Shown in pieces: positions 42,140 through 53,581 of a DNA stretch of 64,000 bases (positions within the stretch are counted from its first letter, which is position 1; every line of letters begins with the position of its first letter). The notes beneath the pieces were generated by a model. It ran no database searches. It saw only the letters and a list, made by a program, of their open reading frames with translations, and had not been told where the DNA came from. The translations under genes were made by a program, and so were the position numbers. The stretch is from Hymenopellis radicata (Eukaryota; Basidiomycota; Agaricomycetes; Agaricales; Physalacriaceae), in NCBI GenBank assembly GCA_015501595.1, contig JADNRX010000102.1, positions 90,639 to 154,638 on the forward strand, read 5' to 3'.

Positions 42140-43141
42140 TCACCTCCATGAACGAACGGACGAACGTGCCACTTGCTTCGGCTCCAGCCCTTGGTTTTGA
42201 GCGAGCACGGTTTGCCAAGAATCCGGCAACGAAACTTGAAAGCAGCTCGCGTCGGCCATCCCGGGCTTGAACCAGCAGTGCGCGCTGTCTTTGGGAGCGT
42301 CCGGTTTCGTTGGCTGTGGGGGTACTTTGCCGTTGACCTTGTGAACGACGACAAGCTCCGGGTGGCAGTTGTCGCAGAGGCGTGGTGCGTCCTAGTGGAC
42401 CCTGTTAGCAGAAGTTCCCGGGACGAAGCTCCACACTCACAATGAGATTGCCATCTCGACGTTCAAAGTACCAGAGGTCGGCGCACGTCCCTACCAATTC
42501 GTCCCAGCGTCTCGAGTAATCGCCTTCGAGATTCCACGCTCGAGTGTAGTGGGATATTTCGTCGCGGTGCCAGACTGGGTTGGCGTCACATCGCAGTCCT
42601 CATGACATAGGGCTGAACGTACCGTTGGGGTCATTCACGCGGTAGTGGCGCGCATCTGGGAGAGCAACGCTGTTCAGATGCGCATCTTCGTCCATACTTC
42701 CGGCCAGCTCCTCTTCACTGTCTTCTTCCCCCTTCACGTCGAGTTCGTCGTGGCGTTCCTCGCTTTTTGCTGGGAGCGGTTCCTCTTTGACGGTGGTCGA
42801 GTCTTGGTCCGATGCGTCGGCAGCATGGCCAGGGCGCTGCAACGACATCAACGGCGTCTCGTAGGCGTGGGGTCGCTTACCTTCTGCAGCGCGAGCCCAA
42901 GAGCAGGGTGTGAGTCTGTGTGGCGCCATGTTAGTATGTTAGCGGATTCAAGTGCAGCAAACGTACCGAGCAGGCTGTCTCTGAGGCTTTCCGTGCGGGC
43001 TCCAAGCGTCGCAAGCCAGTCGTGCGTCTCGAGCGCGCTCATGTTGCCGTGTGGTGGTGCTGGGAGATCGTACGAGTCGCGGGCGCTGCGATCGTCTTGT
43101 CTGCGAGGTACAGCCGTGTCTTGACTGGCGAGGGGCGGCAT
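42140..43141 (-). CDS. Antisense spliced gene in Ty3, proximal to pol
   Basis: The exons read MPPLASQDTAVPRRQ and ALETHDWLATLGARTESL; then SHPALGLALQ; then an acidic exon (EEDSEEELAGSMDEDAHLN); then HYTRAWNLEGDYSRRWDEL and GTCADLWYFERRDGNLI; then APRLCDNCHPELVVVHKVNG to a TGA at 42140. Introns have GTACGT, GTAAGC and GTGAGT donors, CTAAC branch sites and CAG or TAG acceptors. A CxxCH motif may bind metal. I do not recognise the family. The introns on the minus strand show that it is transcribed against the retroelement. Exact exon ends were not all verified. Confidence 0.6.
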
Positions 43142-43557
43142 CGTGGTGGTAAGAGGAAGATTATTGCTGAAGAAAACACGACCCACATGCCGTCGTATGT
43201 GGGCGCTTACCAGTTCTTCGCGAAGCGAAGTTTCCGTTTCTGTGGTTCGTTGGCGGACTTAGCGGCGTTACCCTCCGTTTGTTCGCTTCTCGTTGTTTGC
43301 CCGTGTTTGGTTGGGCTTCTTGGCCGTCGTCAAGGGGAATCTCTCGTGTATCCTCGCTGGCTTGACTTCTCGTCTTCTTCAACACGCAATGGCGTCGGTG
43401 TTTTTAAGCAAGTCAATTTTCATTCGCTTTCTATCTACAGTCGCGAGTACACCGCCTTCAACAAAGGCCTGGTTCCTTACCGTGTGGTCTCTTTTGGTGG
43501 AAAATGTTGGGTCGTACGCTTTTCTGCTTCTTTTGGCCTGCATCCTGCGGATTGTCT

Positions 43558-45202
43558 TCAGTACGGCGTGGGGGTCCTGTTGGCACGCCCCTGCTCGTGC
43601 CAGTCCTCTCCCTCCTCGTATCGATTGCCTGGGTGGGACCAATACCCGGGATACATGTACTCCTCTTCGGACTCGGAGATTGCTCCAAGCTCGGGCATCG
43701 AAGAGTGGCTCGACGCAGGAGATGCTGGGTGGTAGGAAGGCGAGCGACCGCTGGAGCTCGGCCCTGCTTCGTTACCGCCGTCGTCGAGGATAGTCGTGGA
43801 CATCCCGCCTTCTTCGCGTCTAAGGAACAGCGATTGCGCCACTTGAGCGCGAGCTTCAGCGTCCTTGGCGTCCTTGCGTGCGTTTTCGATGAATTCCTTG
43901 ACGATATTTTGGAGGTGTCCGTTGCCTGGCCTCGTTTGAGGGACAAAACGTCCACCGAAGATCCGTTTTCCTTCAGCGGGGAGCGCTGTGCCGTCAGCTT
44001 GCTTGGTCCCCAAGTATTCCACTTCCGGCTTTCCCGCCACTTCTTCTTTCTCCTGGTTGCGGGCCATTCTCTTTTTCATCCCTCGACTGAAGCTGGTGGG
44101 ACGCGTACGTGCGGTGGTAATCTCTCGCTCAGCGCTGGAACGAGCTCGAACGGGGAACGGCGTCCCCCGCCTTGTAGGCACCTGGGGTGTGGCCGTCCTA
44201 CGTGAAGGTGTGCGCCGTGTGCAGCCTCCTCCAGGACAGTTGAAGCATCCCTGGCCGTGTCCAGTCTCCGTACGGCCTTGGCCATCAACAGGGACAGCTC
44301 TGACATTGGCCGCGCCGAAGTCGCGCGCGTTGTGCGCCTTCGGCCCGCACGTAGAGTATTCGATGACGTGGTCGCGCATGGCGTGATTGGAAGGGTGTTC
44401 GAGCTCTTGAGCGAACAGGTTGACTTGGACGGCTAGTTTCCCGGCGAACACTTCGACCTCAGGTGTCGTGTACGCAGGATCGGTGACGTGAGTTTGGAAC
44501 TTGACGCCACTACTACCGCGCAGCATGTACAATGCGCGTCCCGATGGATTGCCCTGAGTGGAGGGTACAGAGAAGATGGTACGGCCAAAGCGCTTCGCCC
44601 CAGACCCGACGCTAGTGTGATGTTGCTCGTGGGGCGTACCAGCAATTTGGTCTTGTACGGTCATCTTGCCGAGAATTTCAACGATGGGTTGGCCTTCGGC
44701 GTGTTCCCGGCTCATGAGGAGTGCGTTTTCCCCAAATTGAGGGTTAACAGCAAACAACGCGTGCAGCTGGGGCGACCAATGGTAGAGGAGCAGACTCTCA
44801 CGGAACGCTTTGAAGAGCGTCCGGAGCTCTTGAAGCGGCAAGATGGGGTATCCGTTCTTGCGCAGGAAGGCTTCCGCCACCTTGAGGATCGTCTACTCGC
44901 GGATCAGTTTACCAGGCGGCACTGCGAGGAGGAAGCCTTACGACAGTTTCGTACGCGCCGTGGACGTACAGAAGGCGTGTCTCCGTGTCGATACTGGCGC
45001 CATAGTTGGGGTGTGCCGAGATCGCGGCAAGGACGTTCCCGGCGAGCTGGGCGAGTAACCGCACAGCTCCGCGCTTCTCAGTCTCCGAGTGGTTCGTCGC
45101 GAACGGGGCCGGCGGCTGATACTCCGTGATCGTGACCTTCACCGTCTGTTGTTCGGTGAGAAGGTTGGCGGTAAGCGGGGGGTTAGGCGCGTTTTCGTTC
45201 AT
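43558..45202 (-). CDS. Antisense spliced gene in Ty3, distal to pol
   Basis: The ATG at 45202 begins MNENAPNPPLTANLLTEQQ. Exon 1 ends after AYETV. A 51-nt intron (GTAAGG...GAGTAG) joins it in phase to a 440-codon exon with ILKVAEAFLRKNGYPILPLQ, YHWSPQLHALFAVNPQFGE, RDHVIEYSTCGPKAHNARDF and CFNCPGGGCTRR, then a basic, low-complexity region and an acidic tail ending RANRTPTPY. The N-terminal 270 residues look folded; the Cys cluster may bind zinc. About 530 aa in all. I cannot place it in a family. Long overlapping plus-strand frames (43022–44205) are judged shadows because only the minus strand has coherent splice sites and protein-like composition. Confidence 0.65.
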
Positions 45203-45543
45203 GGTGATTGTTGGCGTCCTTCCTGCAGTCCTTCCGCCTTCAAATACTCTTCACCCGCTGCATGCGCCCCTCTGCACTTTGAATGGGTCTCTGTTGCGTG
45301 GAGAGGCGCTTAATTCGGCGCAATTTTCCACGCGGAGCGCTGAATTGGATGTCTTCGGGAGCCCCATCGTCGGTAAAACAGTCCCCGCCCCCGAGCTCCA
45401 CCTTTGTATCGCGCTCTCTCACGCGCTCAACCTCGCGGTCCATGTGGCGTTCCTGCCCCTGATTTTCCCGGCGGCTTGCGTTCGGTGCCTGTGTTCGCGT
45501 GATTTCGGACCCTGCGGTTCCGAAATTTTTGGTCCGGGGGAGA
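45203..45543. other. Antisense promoter region and polypurine tract
   Basis: It lies between the antisense gene start and the 3' LTR and has no gene. GGGGGAGA at 45536–45543 directly abuts the LTR and is the expected plus-strand primer of the Ty3 element. The antisense promoter should lie here or in the LTR. Confidence 0.6.
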
Positions 45544-45946
45544 TGTACCGATCGTGCACTCCCTGTGCACGAATCGGTTACAATCCCTTAGTCCGGGATT
45601 GCCCAGGAGTTCCCCTCGTTCCTGGCTCCTCCTCCCTCCTTTGATCACATCCACCCCGCACCCTCGTCTCGGGTGCCTTGAAGCCCTTATTCTTCTCCTT
45701 CCCCTTTTCCCAGTCATTTCCCCTTTTTCCTAGTCATTCCTACTCACATATGATTATGGACTCCTTTTCATTCCAGTATTTAGCTATGTAAGGATCCTCT
45801 TGGTAGCTAGCTTTAGCACCCCCACAATTAAGATCCCTTTTTCTCTCTCTCTCTCTGATTCCTCTCTGAGCTGATTCCTCCACACGTGATTAGTGGATCC
45901 CGCGCGCACTGATACGTTCTTGCGCACGGCCGGACTCGAGTGCACA
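45544..45946 (+). repeat. Ty3 3' LTR
   Basis: Same 403-bp length and apparently the same sequence as 31108–31510. Confidence 0.95.
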
Positions 45947-45950
45947 CACC

Positions 45951-46134
45951 CTAAGTGATCGGTGCACATTTTTCCTCCCTCAGTCCGTTCCACGACGACG
46001 AGACTGAGGTGAGTCGCGTATATTGCTCGTTCTCTTTCTGCTTACTTACAAACAGTAGTTTAATATAGGTATAGTTATTTACTCAGTCCGTTCCACGACG
46101 ACGAGACTGAGTTTAATATAGTTGGTTTCTAATA
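45951..46134 (+). repeat. Copia 1 3' LTR, right piece
   Basis: The remaining 184 bp of the LTR, ending TTTCTAATA before the TACAA target repeat. It differs from the 5' LTR at GCAC(G/A), GTCG(T/C)G and the final A(C/T)A. Confidence 0.93.
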
Positions 46135-46161
46135 TACAAAAGGGTGTTAATCGACTACTGT

Positions 46162-47746
46162 TTATTCATTCATGGGTGATGCATCAAAGACAGCGCGAGG
46201 TAACCAGGCAATGCAAGTCTGAAGATTCTCACCCCTCCAAGACCTGTCGAATCGTTCCGCCGCCGAGAGAGAGAGGAGCTTGACCCGACTCGATTCGACA
46301 AGATCAACAAGATCAGCACGGATGGTGAGCAGGACGCGCGTCTCGAGCTCAGATCGCGGGCAGCGCCTCTTCTCATTGCGGCGCGTAATGAGGGAATAAG
46401 GAGTAAAGCCGGACTCGATCACCTCGCCATCATCAACGAGAACGTCTCTCAGCAACTCTCGCAGTGCAAGCCCCGCAAAGATGTATGTCTTGAAGTCATT
46501 CAAGATGCCCCCGGGCCAGCCCCACGAGAAATGCTCCTCAAGGAATAAACACAAACGAGGAATCAAGGGCACTTTCCAATTGAGAGTGTCGTTGGCGGTG
46601 ATTGGAGACATTTTCGGGTGAAGGTAGAGGCGAATGACTCTCTGACTTGGGAAGCTTGTCGGGATTGTAGCTGCCATCAGAGGATGTCTGTGCGAAAGGA
46701 TATGGTCCGTGTTGTCTCTCAATGTGGCGCAAAGCTGCTGGCGCCATTGAGCCAGGAATCGAGGAATTTCCTGGGCGCTTAGATGACAAACAGCATCAAC
46801 GAGTCGAGGTCCAAGATCGGTGTGAGTGAGCTCAACGGCAGTAGAGATACCACAGTGTTTGATTCCATTCTAGATCGAGTGAGTATTCTTGAAAAGTAAA
46901 CAAGGTCGGAAAACCTACATGATAATCGCCGCCGCTCATGAGTGCGATAAGTATCAAGTTCGCTTGTGTCAAGTTATTCTGTTCTAGTGCAGACGCAGAA
47001 TAACTTGTGATATGAACTTTCCCCGTTCTATAGTTGACGCTGTTCCTATTCAACAGACTATAGGTATCCTTCAATTCACGTCGTTATTTCACTTACATAC
47101 GAAAAACGCGCATGGCCCCGAAAAGCAAGCAATCGACATCAGTTGAGAAAACTGCATCAATCACCCCAGCTTTAGAGAGTGCCGCCAGTTCAGCCTCGGC
47201 CTCGCCGGCAGCCTAGTAAGATGGTAAGTGTCTTGAAGGCATGCAAACAGGGAATTTACAGACCTTTCTCCAGTGGAATCCAAAGCATTCAATCATTCGG
47301 CGGAAGTTGCGCTCATGCGGAAGTAGCTGTGTCTTGACGGTTCTGTTGTGTTTTGTAGCTGGACGTTCGGCACCATCGAAAACAAAGAGTGGAAGAATGG
47401 GAAGTTGAAACAGCCTTCCGCAGTGACGGTACAAGGAGTGCAGCACTTCCTTGGAACCACCGCGATACCGATTGTACTTGGAGGCAAGACTCTGTCGAAG
47501 CCAGATGCTGTCCTTCAATTAGTTGGGGAAACTCAGCTTCGGAATGATTCAACTCCTACCTAGCGTCAATTCCTAAACGAATCGCCCGCTGTTCTCCAGC
47601 ATTGGGCTCAAATCCAAGAGAAACAGCGGCTTCAAGCAGTGTTGTCTCTTCGGCATAAGGCTCAAGAATCTGCCAGACAGATGGTAAGTGCTCTGAGGAA
47701 ATGAGCTGACTGTTGTACGCACCTGCCAGAGTCCTGGAACACCCAT
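46162..47746 (-). CDS. XPG/Rad2-family (GEN1-like) PIN-domain nuclease
   Basis: The first exon encodes MGVPGLWQ, the invariant N-terminus of XPG-family nucleases. After an intron follow ILEPYAEETTLLEAAVSLGF and RLGIDASIWLRQS, LPLFVFDGAERPATKHNRTV and MIECFGFHWRK. The I-region then has AAGEAEAELAALSKAGVIDA and FSTDVDCLLFGAMRVFR, then LMSGGDYH and GIKHCGISTAVEL. The acidic residues that bind metal in the family (D in IDAS, D in FDG, ExE, DxD, D in GGDY) are all present. The family cuts flaps or branched DNA in repair. Introns splice in phase. The protein ends after AWLPRAVFDASPMNE only 23 bp from the copia target site, so the natural C-terminus may have been shortened by the insertion. It looks functional otherwise. 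Confidence 0.88.
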
Positions 47747-47875
47747 CAGTGAGTCTTGATGGGAGGAACAAGAGCAAGGGAACAGAAAGCCAACCGCTGA
47801 ATGAGAACCATCACACGAACGTGTACGTGAACACTGCATGTCATTGCCTCACCACTAATCACACGAGCACTAAAA

Positions 47876-49297
47876 TTACAAGTTTCGGAGGTAGAGAAGC
47901 ATTCCCTTAGTCCCCCCATGACACTCCTTATCATTCAATCGCGCTTGCACCGCGTCCTCGCTCAGGTGTGCTTGAAGCAGCCGATATCCTTCCTCAATTT
48001 CGCGTATCCACGTTGGACCAATTTCGAGCGCCTTGGAGATCGTTGTCCTTCGAATGCGCATATTCTGAAGATGGTTATCAGTATTAGAAGTAAAACTGCA
48101 AGAGAGAGGACATACTGTATTCGGGTTTCGAACACGAGTGTACTCGGCTAGAACCTCAACAACGAAACCCCAGTATTGAGGAATAGACGAGTTTGGGAGC
48201 ACACGGTATCGCAGCGCCTGGAAGTCGGAGTAAGCAGCCTTCGCGCAGATTCGAGATCTGAGCCAGGTGATATTAGCGATGTCGCGTTGTCGTGCGATCT
48301 CCAAAGGTTTGTCGGTTGGCTTGAGTTCCAAGACTGAACAATAAGTAATAAGATTTGGAATGAAAATGTGAAAGAAAACGGGATCTTACCATGGTGATGA
48401 GCGACACGATGATGATCCTCCTCCGAGTCCAAGATATCGTCTTCATGCTCATCAGTGGGGCGTGCATCACCCTATATGGACCGCGTCAGAACAGTAGAAG
48501 GTGGTCACCTTGACTCACCGTCTCTAAAACAATGCCAACACCATCGAACGGTTTGACAGTCAGTCTGTCGAAGGCCAGAGCCGCAGTCTTCATTTCGTTG
48601 ACTGGGCATTGCGCAAAGTACTCGACGAACATCGGGTGCACTTCATCTCGGGCCCCGACACGAACAGTTGGATCTGTTTCCTATATTACATAACGAAGAG
48701 ATTTCTTAAGTGCGAAGACTCACTAAAAGAACCATAATGACTTTGGATCCAAATCTGGATGCCACGCAGCAGACAGGCCGTCGAGATACGGCATTGATTT
48801 GAGCGACAGCCGAAAAAGTCTGCAACTGGTAGCGTAAACCGCACAAGGATGTGGCGTCGCTGTTGCCAGTCGATCGAGTCTTCAAGGTAAACTTTGACTG
48901 TCTATTAATTTGTGTCGGCATCAAGGGTAGCAACAGAAGAAATCGAGGACATACAACTGAGCCAGCAGGAATGAGACCTTTAATCTGAACAAGAGTTAGT
49001 AGGCAAATATGACCTTTAAGAAGATGATCTACATACCAAACGGCGGTGCGCGTTACCAGCTTTAGTATAACCGGCGCTGACAATCGTATCGACAAGCCAT
49101 TGTTTCTTGACATGCGAGATGCTGACTCGCTTAAGCTCTCCAGTACGCGCATCCTTGTACGGCCATCAGTCCGGTTGGCTTTTGGCGACGTTGATGAGTT
49201 GACGATTGGAGAGTATGCTTCGGCTGGCTCAGAGGAGAGCGCGGCAAATGAGAACAGAAACATACCTCAACTCGCCGGCGGTCCACGGCGTCTCCAT
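47876..49297 (-). CDS. Conserved-looking agaric protein, function unknown
   Basis: The ATG at 49297 begins METPWTAGELR. Later exons read VSISHVKKQWLVDTIVSAGY and TKAGNAHRR; IKGLIPAGSVV; FTLKTRSTGN and RYQLQTFSAVAQINAVSR; RVGARDEVHPMFVEYFAQCP; FDRLTVKPFDGVGIV; ELKPTDKPLEIARQRDI; WGFVVEVLAEYTRVRNPNT; IRRTTISKALEIGPTWIRE; the gene stops at 47876. Introns are short with good GT/AG ends. The sequence is protein-like throughout, but I can assign no domain. It lies 130 bp upstream of the XPG-like gene on the same strand, so the two may be a conserved pair, which is inference. Confidence 0.6.
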
Positions 49298-49930
49298 GTT
49301 GGAAGTGAATAAGGGTGGCGTTGTCGAGCATTCACCATGATAAAAGTGGAGTGGAGGACGAAGAAGCAGGGGGTGGCTAAGGCGGCCTCGAGGCAAGAGT
49401 GTTGAGTACGTGTATGGGAGAGTGAGCTGTTCCCGGAGTCCTGGCCTGGTCAGAAGACAAGCCGCGTCAATGACGATGAAGAAGACGGCACCAATTGAAC
49501 TGATAACGCATCTGAGAACCAGTTCAACTGGACTCATCTCGTCGGCTGGGAGCGTAGAGCAGAAAGTAATGCATCCAGGCCAAAGCGAGGGCAACGACGG
49601 AAGTGGTAGCAAGAGTGGTGAGCTACCCTCTTGGTGTTGTCGGTCATCAAAGAGGCTCAATGGACGCGCGAGTCCAGCCCGATGGTCGGAAGAAGCGCCG
49701 GTCAAGATCCGAGCCAGCAGGTGCGCCCACTCGGCAGGGTCCGTCACGTCAGAGTGGGCGCACTCGTCGAGAGTGAGCAGAGTGAGGGTCGATGGATAAG
49801 GAAGGAGTACCGGATCGAGACGTAGAAACGCCCAGCGTGATCGCCGTCACGCGCACGTGATGCAACTGGCAGAGAACTGTGAACTGTCACGTTTCCACTG
49901 TTTCGACCGTAACGAAGAAGCGCTTTATAT
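49298..49930 (-). other. Open frame running to the copy B boundary
   Basis: In the same frame as the METPWTAGELR exon the minus strand stays open to about 49845 (FLRLDPVLLPYPSTLTLL; DPAEWAHLLARILTGASS; LVLRCVISSIGAVFF). It could be a 5' exon of the gene below or the remnant of another gene cut by the repeat at 49931. No ATG is seen near its left edge. Confidence 0.35.
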
Positions 49931-50410
49931 GTAGTTCATATCTAGGCGTTACCACCTGGTGCAGTAACGGCGGTGGTAACGTTTCCCCTGGCGCTGGTAA
50001 CGTTTCGACGATGATATGAGTGGTTTGGTTTTCAAGGCCAGAAAAGGTAACTGCGTCCACATCACTTGCCATTGTTCTTCTCACGCACACTTAATCATCA
50101 ACGCCATTGTTCGTACTGCTGCTAGGACCCCCGAGTCCCCGACTGCAATGCTTCGTGTACTAGGCGTTGCCGTCTCCCCCGGCCGTCATCGGCTTTACTT
50201 TTCTTGTATCTTACGGTTCAATCTATTGCTTCTCTTATCACGATTACTTGCTTGGTCTGAATTCAAGACTGACATCCGACTATTCGAAACTTGTGGACTC
50301 GGACTCTGATTGTGGACCTCAGGATATCTAGTCCACCCTCAAAGGTGTGTGTATGTCCATTATCGCCGCTGCCTATTGTTCATCTAAATCCGTAGTACAC
50401 TTGTTAAACA

Positions 50411-53400
50411 ATGGCAACTCGAACGCGCCGGACTCAAAAGCGCGTTCGATTCCAGTTCCCGAAACCATCCTCCGCCACCTCTCTCACCAAAGTCTTCAAA
50501 CTTGAACAGCTTGAACAGCTGTCAATAATGCCAGCTAACTAGGAGTTTCAGACCCCATCTTCATCAGATTCCGTCGTACGTTCGGCTACCGAGGATCAAG
50601 TGCATTCATTGCAGCACAATCCCCTTTCCTTTACCTCCATATCATCAACACGCGATGCCATCACCCATGAGAGTCTATCTCCCGTTCCACGCACATTAGA
50701 GACGTCGACAGCATGCACGTTAGAGACCGCGACCCGCGCGTTAGAGGCAACGGTACTCACGCCGGCGAATGCAATCACTGTTTCTGCCACCGAAGGCTCA
50801 CTTCCCGAAAGTTCATCTCAGCCCACGGATCCACATGCGGCCCTCGAACAGCAAACCCATCAAATCCGCGTCGAGATCCAGAAGGGTTTGCAGGCAAAGA
50901 AGAAGACGAAGGATCTTTATGCTCGGCATGTGAAGAGTTATTTCTCTTTCTGGGGCAAATATGAGGAAGGTTGTCAGCAGCGAGGGGAGCCAGTCCTTCC
51001 GGCTGAGCCCTTGACAGCTCCGCGTGTCGTACTGTTCCTCCTTGAGGAAAGTAAGAGAAAGAAGGTACGTGAAATTGTTCCCGTCTTGATTAATTCACTT
51101 ATTCTCAAACAGAGAAGGAGGTTCACGGGCGAAGACATTGAAAACAGCACTGTCGGGCCGAAGGTTATCGAGCAAATTATCAATGCTCTCGAAAACTTTC
51201 GAAAGGAAAACCAGCATCATATCGAGTACTACAGCTGTCCAGAAGCCAAGGTTCCGCTTCGAAACGATTCTCGTGTTCAAATTTTTGAGAAGCAGGCACA
51301 CACTGAGCGCCCCAAGCGGGTTGAGGACTCACAGGAAATGAAGGCTCTTGGAATGACGGACAGTGAGTATCTACACTCTGTGTTTGACACCTCTAATCAA
51401 GACTTCTAGCTACATACAATGAGGATGCTTTGATCACTGTCTCGATGCGACCAATTTATGCATTCAAGGACGACAATTCGACATACGACATGTCTCCACG
51501 ACAACTGGCGAAAGGCCTTCGAGACCGAGAAATGAATCTAGTTTCATGCTCGACAGCCTTCCGCGGCGACAATTGTCGGATGCTCCTGCTTTCTGATCTT
51601 GAGCTCTTCAATGTGAAGCTCATTGACCAGGGATATGATGTTCATATGCCGGTTGGTCCTCCTTTCCCTTACGCTTTCGACACAGTAACTGATGTTTGTA
51701 CCGGCAGTGTGTTATCTTCAATGCGAATCAATGCAAAACGAACTCGGAAGGCATCCTTGAGCGTCATCCATGCGCTCGTCATCGGATTGTTGAGATCTGC
51801 GGAGTCGGCGATCTGGCTTTTCATCTCTTCGGACAGTACCATATCCTCAAGAAGCCTCCTCCCGATTTCTCATGTGAACCCAACTTCGGCGAGTTCGGTC
51901 GCCGCCCGTGGCATCAACAATTACTCTTCTCTGCTACGTCGAACTATGAGCCCATGTCGTATGATAGTATGGTTCCCTTTACCACTGTGTTTCAGGACAT
52001 TGACACACCTTCTTTAGCTCATCTTCGATGCCTCAAAGCCATTCACGATGAAGCCGGCCTCTCATTTCAATACGTTACACATGCCGGTCGCCACTATGTT
52101 GGCGAAACGGCCATGTATGCTGGAGCTTCTCACGAAGGTGTTACTAAGCTTGGTGACTGGAAGACGATGAACAGCGGGTCTGCGCGCCGTTACATGCAAG
52201 GACTACCAATTGACGCTATCCTTGCCATGGCGGGATGGAATGGTCATGATCAAAACTCTTACAATCTTACTCGCGGACAGCTGGGTACGATTTTCTTCCT
52301 TGCCATATCCACTGTCATTGAACCTAGTACTCAGAAGTCCCGTCAACACTTTCGAGCCTCATATTCCCTTGGATCGAGCTTGAGCTCTCCAAGCTCGATG
52401 TTCAGAAGAAAGCATATGGCCCTGTACGCGGCGAGGACCACCGACTTCGTCTCCTCCTCGACCTCCTCATCTACCTTCGCACGGTCATTATACAGGATGC
52501 GGCTGTTTTGTTCTTCAAATACCCGAAATGTCCGCTCTGGCAGAACGTGCCGTTCAATGGTCAGCCCTTTCGCGCATTTGCCTTGGAATCGAAAAAGGTT
52601 TTACGCCAAGCCGAATTGACATCCCAACGTCAGCTTGAGAAACTTCCCAAGGAGATCGCTACAATGTTTCACGGTACACTTGGCACGTACAACACGGAGA
52701 CCAATATGCTGCGGGGCCAGATGAAGCGTATGGAGGAGAAGCTGGAATTGATGGCAGAGAAGCTCGAAACCCAAGCAGGCAAGTCAACGAAACGCTTGCG
52801 TGCACCGGAAACGGAGAAGTCGAAGAAGCGCCAGAAGGTGAGATTGCTCACTTAAGGCCTAGTATTCATACTGACGTGTTTTAAGCAATCACTACCAGAT
52901 GTCTCAAATCTAGTAGTTGCCGATAATCCTCCCCTAGTCCCGACCAGTCCACACATCGAGACGTCTATTTGTGTGGATACACCTCCTCCCAGTACAAGCC
53001 CCGTCACCAGTATGGGTATCACCTGCCGATCAGGTAAAGTCTACGCTCCTCAGGTTTTTGTCGGAGCCAACTCTTCCCCTCGCGATGTCATGTTGGACGA
53101 TATCGCGAAACTCGAATCATTGTTCGGGGCGTCGTGCCTTCGAAATCACAGTTTCGTCTGGAACGAACCGGAAAAGCTTTGGATTCCAGTTTATGAGTTT
53201 TACTGGCCTCCCAACGGCCTCATCCTTACCATCGCGGATATCTGGATCGAGTTCACGGAGGGCGTTGATGGCAGACTCTCCGTGCAGAGCCTTGAAAAGA
53301 CATGGGGCAACCGGTAGCGTAAAGCACAGGGAAGGGTGCGCACAGAACTCTCGAAGCGGCTGAAGATGGTTACCCTCATGGAACAGCTGGTAGGATTGGA

Positions 53401-53581
53401 AGGCTGGGATGCGAATCGGGCATTGGCTTTCCTTAAGGAACACTATGTCCCGAAGAAGTATTCAACTGCGAAAGGTTTTATTGCAGTGTTACAGGAGTCG
53501 AAGATCGGCGAGGCGAAAGCGAAGGAGAAGTGCAAGATTCGAACAGGAGATATCGTCGACCATGCCCGTCGTATATCATAG
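50411..53581 (+). CDS. Crypton-type tyrosine recombinase, copy B, in-frame TAG
   Basis: All six exons and splice sites are preserved as in copy A. Catalytic motifs RGDN, NANQCKTN, THAGR, GDWK and RRYMQGLP are unchanged. The TAG within the GCR1_C-like domain (53315–53317) is also present, so that change predates the duplication. Amino-acid differences from copy A are few (for example Q/R and H/Y substitutions) and none hits a catalytic residue. Confidence 0.8.

Larger units (their letters stand above)
31108..45946 (+). mobile_element. Ty3/gypsy element carrying antisense genes
   Basis: Two 403-bp LTRs (31108–31510 and 45544–45946) look identical by eye. CACC is duplicated at 31104–31107 and 45947–45950. 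A primer-binding site (TGGAGCCCACCGCGAGG) starts 2 nt after the left LTR, and a purine tract (GGGGGAGA) abuts the right LTR. Inside are gag with protease, pol with the order RT, RNase H, integrase (Ty3/gypsy), and a 4-kb region with two spliced antisense genes. Without the nested copia 2 it is about 11.5 kb, long for the group. Confidence 0.93.
22646..46134 (+). mobile_element. Ty1/copia element 1, copy A, with nested insertions
   Basis: Target duplication TACAA lies at 22641–22645 and 46135–46139. The 5' LTR is 236 bp. The 3' LTR is split by the Ty3 element into 31056–31107 and 45951–46134, which also sum to 236 bp. Order of domains is gag, protease, integrase, RT, RNase H, which defines Ty1/copia (Pseudoviridae-like) elements. 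The pol gene is split by the iteron transposon. A purine tract (TTGAGGAGGAG) precedes the 3' LTR. Three CpG-type or end differences separate the LTRs, so it is older than the Ty3 and copia 2 insertions. Confidence 0.93.

Noticed and set aside
43022..44205. Plus-strand frames of 230 or more codons after Ty3 pol, possibly env-like
   Set aside because: No signal peptide or membrane pattern of an envelope protein; the opposite strand has coherent exons and introns.
41523..45543. The 4 kb after pol as a separate nested transposon
   Set aside because: I see no terminal repeats or target duplication, and the Ty3 purine tract sits directly at the LTR. Not fully excluded.
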